Assembly (NCBI RefSeq): GCF_000801105.2
Contig: NC_079515.1
Span: forward strand, 23,521,407 to 23,585,406
Direction of reading: 5' to 3'
DNA from: Raphanus sativus
Lineage: Eukaryota > Streptophyta > Magnoliopsida > Brassicales > Brassicaceae
DNA length: 64,000 bases
Of this stretch, positions 59,300 to 64,000 are shown one piece after another. The position numbers were made by a program, and so were the translations under genes. The notes beneath the pieces were generated by a model. The model was not told the DNA's origin. It was given only the letters and a program-made list of their open reading frames with translations, and did no database searches. Within the stretch, counting starts at the first letter, position 1. Each line of letters starts with the position of its first letter.

Positions 59300-60576
59300 A
59301 GATCGTCATCTCAAAGTCTTGATTAATAAAAACTCAATTGTTTAATCCAGTCGAATATGAGCTCAAATGCTATAAACCCGGCGCCGTTGCTTAGAGTTCC
59401 AAAGCGTGTACAAGTCACTTTGCATCTTCAAAGCAATCCATGAAATTTTCATATCTATAACTTCTAAACAGCGATAGAGGAAACGGTTTTGCTTCAGACT
59501 CTGAGCTGGACGAAAGGATAAAGGTAATTCATCTATTACTGTTTGTGTTTGTGTCTTAATTCTGAAGTTTAGTTGAATGCTTCTGGATTCAAGTCAAGTC
59601 TCGCTTTGAAGTTTTGTTTTCCCTCCTATAAAATATTCCACAGATTACGAGTAGGAAGGTTCAAAATCGTGATACGTGGGTCTTGTCTTCATCGTTTAGT
59701 TCTCTTTCTTTGTCGTCTCCAAGAGTTTTTCTTTCTAGATTCAAACCACAAGTGATTATGTTACGTTTATAATCTCTATTAAAAACTAATCTGAATATAT
59801 CAACGTTGAGCTTGTTTTTCGCATGATTTTAAAAAACACGCCCTCTGTTTTTTTAATAATTTAGTATAAATACACAAATTTAAAAAATACTTTTATTAAG
59901 AGCATTTGATTACAACAAAAAAATAACCAAAAAGTAATTAATCATTGCTATTTTGAACAGATAGGACAAAAACTACACATTACTTTTAAATAGTTTAAAT
60001 AATTATTTTTAAAGTTTTAGATAAAAACTTTTAGAACAACATACTAATTGAAACAAAAATATTCTCTAAAACATCATACAAAAAGTAACTCAAAAATAAT
60101 AATAATTAAGTATCTACATAGAGCTCATGAGATTCGATGAAGTTTTTGTTTAAAAAAAAGGCTCAAAAGAATTAGTTTTTTTTTTGTAAACTAAAGTTAG
60201 GCTTTTTAATTTTATTAATCAGGTTTTCTGACAAACTTTAATAAATTAGTTTGAGGATCAAGTTCTGCAGGATATTTTTTTTTTTGGGTGTAAATGTTAA
60301 GAAGTTCTGCAAGATATTCGTTAGACTATACCAACTAGATGTCATAATCAATAGTAAATTAAAAAGAGTTCACTTCAAACAGTCCTCTTGAGAGTTTATC
60401 TCACAAATGATCTGTCACTAATTAAGTAACACCTCCAAAAGATTTATCTAGAAAAAGAGTATAATTCCATATGAAAAATGGAATCTTCCCCGTGAGATTT
60501 TGCTAATTTCTCGACATATTTATATCTTATTTCCAGGTAATCATTAAAAAATCGAAAAACAGTTTTTTTTTGTTTC
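59300..60576 (+). promoter_or_regulatory. Probable 5' leader with leader intron of the G3P permease gene
   Basis: A better-structured stretch (about 59330-59523) ends at AAG|GTAATTC (59523/59524). A pyrimidine-rich acceptor TTCCAG lies at 60531-60536, 40 bases before the start codon at 60577. This suggests a 5'-UTR intron of about 1 kb. The leader exon would carry a 28-codon upstream frame, 59357-59443 (MSSNAINPAPLL...). I found no P1BS (GNATATNC) phosphate-response motif in the parts I scanned by eye. Confidence 0.45.
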
Positions 60577-62254
60577 ATGGGTTCTCTAATGCAATCTGAG
60601 CTAGAGATTGAGAAAAAACCAGCGGGGATTCGATTCTTGGAAGGGATCAAAGGCTCAAAGCTCTCTTACAATGCATACCAAGCAATAGTCTTGATCGTGA
60701 CGTTCCTCGCTTACGCTAGCTACCACGCCGCAAGAAAAACAACAAGCATTGTGAAAAGCGCGCTTGACCCACAATCTCCACATCATACAGAGCTTAACTC
60801 TCTCCTTTTAAGATTCACTTCGTTTCGTTCATCCGGACACGACCTAGAAGATGGTGGTTGGGCTCCGTTTAACGGACCAAACGGAACGGTTCTGCTCGGC
60901 GAGATCGACGTCGCGTTTCTTGCGGTCTACGCTTTCGGTATGTACTTCGCTGGACATCTGGGAGATAGGATGAATCTAAGGATATTCTTGACGGTCGGAA
61001 TGGTCGGGACAGGACTGTTTACGTCTCTGTTCGGTGCGGGTTACTGGGCGAGTGTTCATAGCTTTTACTATTTCTTGATAATGCAAATGCTCGCTGGTCT
61101 GTTTCAGTCCTCTGGTTGGCCTTCCGTTGTTGCCGTGGTGGGAAACTGGTTTGACAAGAAGAAGAGAGGACTGATCATGGGAGTATGGAACGCGCACACT
61201 TCTGTCGGGAACATTACTGGCTCGTTGATCGCTGCTGCCATGTTGAGATATGGTTGGGGATGGTCTTTTGTGGTTCCCGGTGTGGTTATTGCGTTGATCG
61301 GGTTGGTGAACTTCGCTTTCTTGCCTGTGGATCCTGAGATTGTTGGAGCAGAGAGGGACGAGGATGTTGATTCATCAAATGAGAAGATTGGTAATGTGCC
61401 CTTGCTCTTGAGCTCATCGGACTCCGAAACCGATGATAAGAAACGAGCTGTTGGATTCATTGAAGCGTGGAGGATCCCTGGAGTTGCGCCTTTCGCTCTC
61501 TGTCTCTTCTTTGCTAAGATGGTCGCTTACACTTTCCTCTACTGGCTCCCTTTTTACGTTAGTCACACAGGTATGTATTATCTCTGTTCCTTGTCAAACA
61601 CGTAACAACACTAGCACAGACCTACTCTTCTAGGTCATGTAACTAATTGCATTTTTTTTTAATGGTAATTTTGCAGCGATTGAAGGAGAGTATTTATCAG
61701 ACGAAACAGCGGGAAATCTATCGACAATGTTTGATGTAGGAGGTGTGGTCGGAGGAATCATGGCCGGTTACATTTCAGACAGAATTGGAGCAAGAGCTAT
61801 AACAGCTGCGAGTTTCATGTACTGCTCGATTCCGGCTTTGTTCTTCTACAGGAGCTACGGACACGTGTCGTTACTAGCCAACGCGTCTCTCATGTTCTTA
61901 ACCGGGATGTTGGTTAATGGACCTTACGCTTTGATCACGACGGCTGTTTCAGCTGATCTCGGGACGCATAGCTCGTTGAAAGGAAACTCGAGAGCTTTGG
62001 CTACGGTGACGGCTATAATAGACGGAACGGGATCAGTTGGAGCGGCGGTTGGGCCGTTGCTAACGGGTTATATTTCGTCGAGGAGTAGCTGGACGGCTGT
62101 TTTCACCATGTTGATGGGAGCTGCGTTTGTGGCCGGACTTTTGCTGACGAGGCTCGTGATTGCCGAAGTAGCGGCTAAGATAGTTGAGTCGAGGCCGTCG
62201 GAATCAGATTGTGGATCTCCTGTGGACTATCAAGGTCGTGTGCTAGATGTGTGA
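60577..62254 (+). CDS. G3Pp1: Glycerol-3-phosphate permease-type transporter (PS3/G3Pp1)
   Basis: Major-facilitator antiporter family related to bacterial GlpT; in Arabidopsis the orthologue At3g47420 is induced by phosphate starvation. Two exons: 60577-61570 and 61677-62254; 523 residues. Twelve helices expected. Landmarks: [20 protein letters not shown] (helix 1, R/K substrate residues), [20 protein letters not shown] (MFS G-x-x-x-D-R-x-x-R loop), [32 protein letters not shown], and in exon 2 [23 protein letters not shown]. The central cytosolic loop is acidic and Ser-rich ([11 protein letters not shown]). No frame damage. Start matches the family N-terminus MGSLMQSE. Substrate in plants is inferred from homology. 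Confidence 0.93.
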
Positions 62255-62454
62255 CCAGCTTTGATCGCCATCTTTTTTTGTTGTGTTTTGGTCAGAGGAA
62301 AGATTCGGACCGGGGATTTAGGACAAGATTTGTAAACACGTAATCTGTATTGTGAATGTACATAAATTATATATTAATATATCGATCTTGATGTGATAAA
62401 ATGATTAATGATTGATTATTGATTAATATTATCCTCTCACGGATGGAAAAGCAT

Positions 62455-63134
62455 CATGGCTGGAAACTATGTCTTGAAGAAAGGAGTAGGATTCAAATTG
62501 GATGCGCTTTGTATGGAAGTTATACATACTGTACCACCGAAAATACAACATTTCCTTTGGAGACTTCTCAATGTGCTCGCGGTGGGTGACTTGCTAGCTG
62601 TGAGGGATATCCATTCGGAATTGCAATGCAAAAGCTGCGGAGAGAATCCTCTACTGCAGTGAATCTCTGGTAAAAAAAAACCTTTGTGGGACTAGTGACA
62701 AATGACCAGGAGCTAGCCAACTTCAAATTATGGCTGCAAGCATATGTCAACTAAATGGGGTACTCTCCTCACCGTTGATCCCTTGGTTGCTTTGAAATGT
62801 TTGGACTGCAAGAAATAAGTTGGTGTTTGAAGGCATAATTTTTTAGGTAGAATACATAATTTCGAAGTTAATGGCGGAGGCAAGAGCTTGGGAAGCAGCA
62901 AACATCAAGAAAGTAAAGGAAAAACAGAAGAAGCCTAATGCTACTCGCATAACGTCATTTCCAACTTGCTGGACGAATCATCAAAAACAAGCAGTGATCT
63001 GCAGAGGATCTTCAAATCGTCCTTTTGTCTGCTCAGCGTTGATGGCGGAAGCACTAGCCATTAAAGATGCTCTCTTCAAAGCTAAAGATCTCAATCTTCA
63101 GAGTCTCCAGCTTTTTCGGACTTTTAAGTCCTAA
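62455..63134 (+). mobile_element. Decayed LINE 3' remnant (zinc-binding and RNase H)
   Basis: Two fragments in LINE order. At 62520-62660 a zf-RVT-like piece: VPPKIQHFLWRLLNVLAVGD then CKSCGENPLL. At 62870-63120 an RNase H-like piece: AEARAWEAAN and ALMAEALAIKDALFKAKDLN. Stops and shifts separate them and the reverse transcriptase core is absent. This is the tail of a non-LTR retrotransposon, independent of the one at 2270-9960. Confidence 0.75.
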
Positions 63135-63790
63135 TCTCGGCGCTGTGTTCAGGGTTGGATGTGAATGAGATCACATGTATCCTTCTTGATGTAAGGAACT
63201 TTGCCACTCTCTTTTTTCTGTTATTTTTTTATATTTACTCCTCGTTTAGAGAATCGTCAAGCTGACCGTAAACTTTTAAGTTTTTAAGTTGGAGTGATGA
63301 AGTAGTAATTGACAAAAAAAAGATAGACAGCTTTTTTTTTTTTTCTTTTTTTTTCTTTTTTTTTTTGAAACTAAGACAGCTTTTTCGATTTACTGCAGAG
63401 ACTTTTTTTTAGAACAAATTTACTGTAAAGACATGTGGAGTCTTCTGTCTTTGGATTATATATTGTGTTTATATGCAATGGTCCAGAGTCTGCAGACTTC
63501 AGATCAATATCAATCATGTGGACACATTTCGTACAATTTACAAATAACAAAAACAAAATTGCTTCCAATTCTTGCGCGTTACTCTCCAAAAGTTAGTCAC
63601 TTAATCACATGGAACTCTTTTTTCAAACTATCTAAACCTTCGTGGAACTCTTTTTCTCCTCCCCTTCTAACCTTCCCTTCTAAACCTTCTGTCTATTAAA
63701 ATAGATATGCCTTGTAGTTAAAAGCTTGAACATTTTAATAGAAACATAAACAGAGAGGTACTAGTGGCGTTGGTTCAACAAACGAACAAC
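63135..63790. other. 5' flank of the HSD-type gene
   Basis: T-rich runs at 63330-63370. No other gene; the promoter of the following gene should lie here. Confidence 0.5.
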
Positions 63791-63973
63791 ATGGATATGC
63801 TTAACACAATCCTCAATCTTCTTCTTCCTCCTCTTACCATCATCTTTCTCTTCCTCTTTTACCCATATTATCTTTTGATCAAGCTTATAGTTTGTCTTTA
63901 TAAGCATCTTCGCTTGGAAAACGTATCCGGGAAAGTAATTCTAATCACCGGAGCTTCTTCAGGCATTGGAGAG
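63791..63973 (+). CDS. Hydroxysteroid dehydrogenase-like protein, exon 1 (partial)
   Basis: The exon begins MDMLNTILNLLLPPLTIIF at 63791, a hydrophobic N-terminal anchor as in oleosin-associated sterol dehydrogenases. It then enters the short-chain dehydrogenase nucleotide-binding motif KVILITGASSGIGE (T-G-x-x-x-G-I-G). It ends at a GT donor (63974) after GGAGAG; the frame would stop three codons later if unspliced. The rest of the gene, including the Y-x-x-x-K active site, lies outside the window. Arabidopsis has HSD2/HSD3 tandem genes at At3g47350/47360 in this place. Which HSD this is cannot be told from one exon. Confidence 0.85.
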
Positions 63974-64000
63974 GTTGGCTAAGTTTGTCCTAGGCTTCTT

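Noticed and set aside
1..64000. CRISPR array, prokaryotic operon, phage or toxin-antitoxin system
   Set aside because: No spaced direct repeats and no ribosome-binding-site-led gene runs; all supported genes are spliced or typical intronless plant nuclear genes.

Overview
This is nuclear DNA from a Brassicaceae plant, most likely Brassica or a close relative such as Raphanus or Sinapis. The evidence is spliced genes with GT-AG introns in AT-rich flanks, a glucosinolate transporter, Brassicaceae-style Helitrons and SINEs, and a gene order that follows Arabidopsis thaliana chromosome 3 from about At3g47960 down to about At3g47360. The locus numbers come from memory and need checking. Many genes of the Arabidopsis segment are absent or reduced to fragments, as expected for one subgenome after the Brassica whole-genome triplication. 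Exon coordinates were worked out by hand from reading frame, splice dinucleotides and family resemblance; each model was accepted only if it gave one open frame.

Layout. 1-9960 is repeat territory: a tRNA-derived SINE, a small fold-back element, and a three-layer nest in which a decayed LINE reverse transcriptase is split by a Ty3/gypsy LTR retrotransposon (2597-9335, target duplication GTATC), whose own right-hand LTR is split by a 1.6-kb Helitron (7572-9180). 11117-13404 is the glucosinolate transporter GTR1/NPF2.10. 13788-14279 is a two-exon relic of L-galactono-1,4-lactone dehydrogenase. 16628-23125 is a 15-exon ubiquitin-hydrolase-related gene. 24402-34779 holds plastid lipocalin (CHL/LCNP), a 57-residue membrane protein, succinate dehydrogenase subunit 7, retromer VPS29 and a 17-exon half-size ABCA transporter. 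35532-41905 holds EB1 and an RCC1/FYVE protein. 44006-51104 holds a plastid DnaJ-type zinc-finger protein, the iron-response bHLH POPEYE, an alpha/beta hydrolase and a RING-CH (MARCH-type) protein. 51721-52894 is a second Helitron. 53926-55689 is an intronless PPR-DYW gene and 55840-56290 a broken malate dehydrogenase fragment. 58795-59163 is a Tourist-like MITE. 60577-62254 is a glycerol-3-phosphate permease-type transporter. 62455-63130 is a decayed LINE tail, and the window ends inside the first exon of an HSD-type dehydrogenase.

The genes are ordinary single-function plant genes and do not form an operon or cluster; neighbours cover transport, organelle function, trafficking, cytoskeleton and iron response. 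I found no CRISPR array, prokaryotic island, toxin system or clearly new multi-gene system. The most informative structures are the nested transposons, two gene relics that mark incomplete fractionation, one apparent ABCA gene where Arabidopsis has a tandem array, and an unexplained GC-richer non-coding block at 57180-57580.
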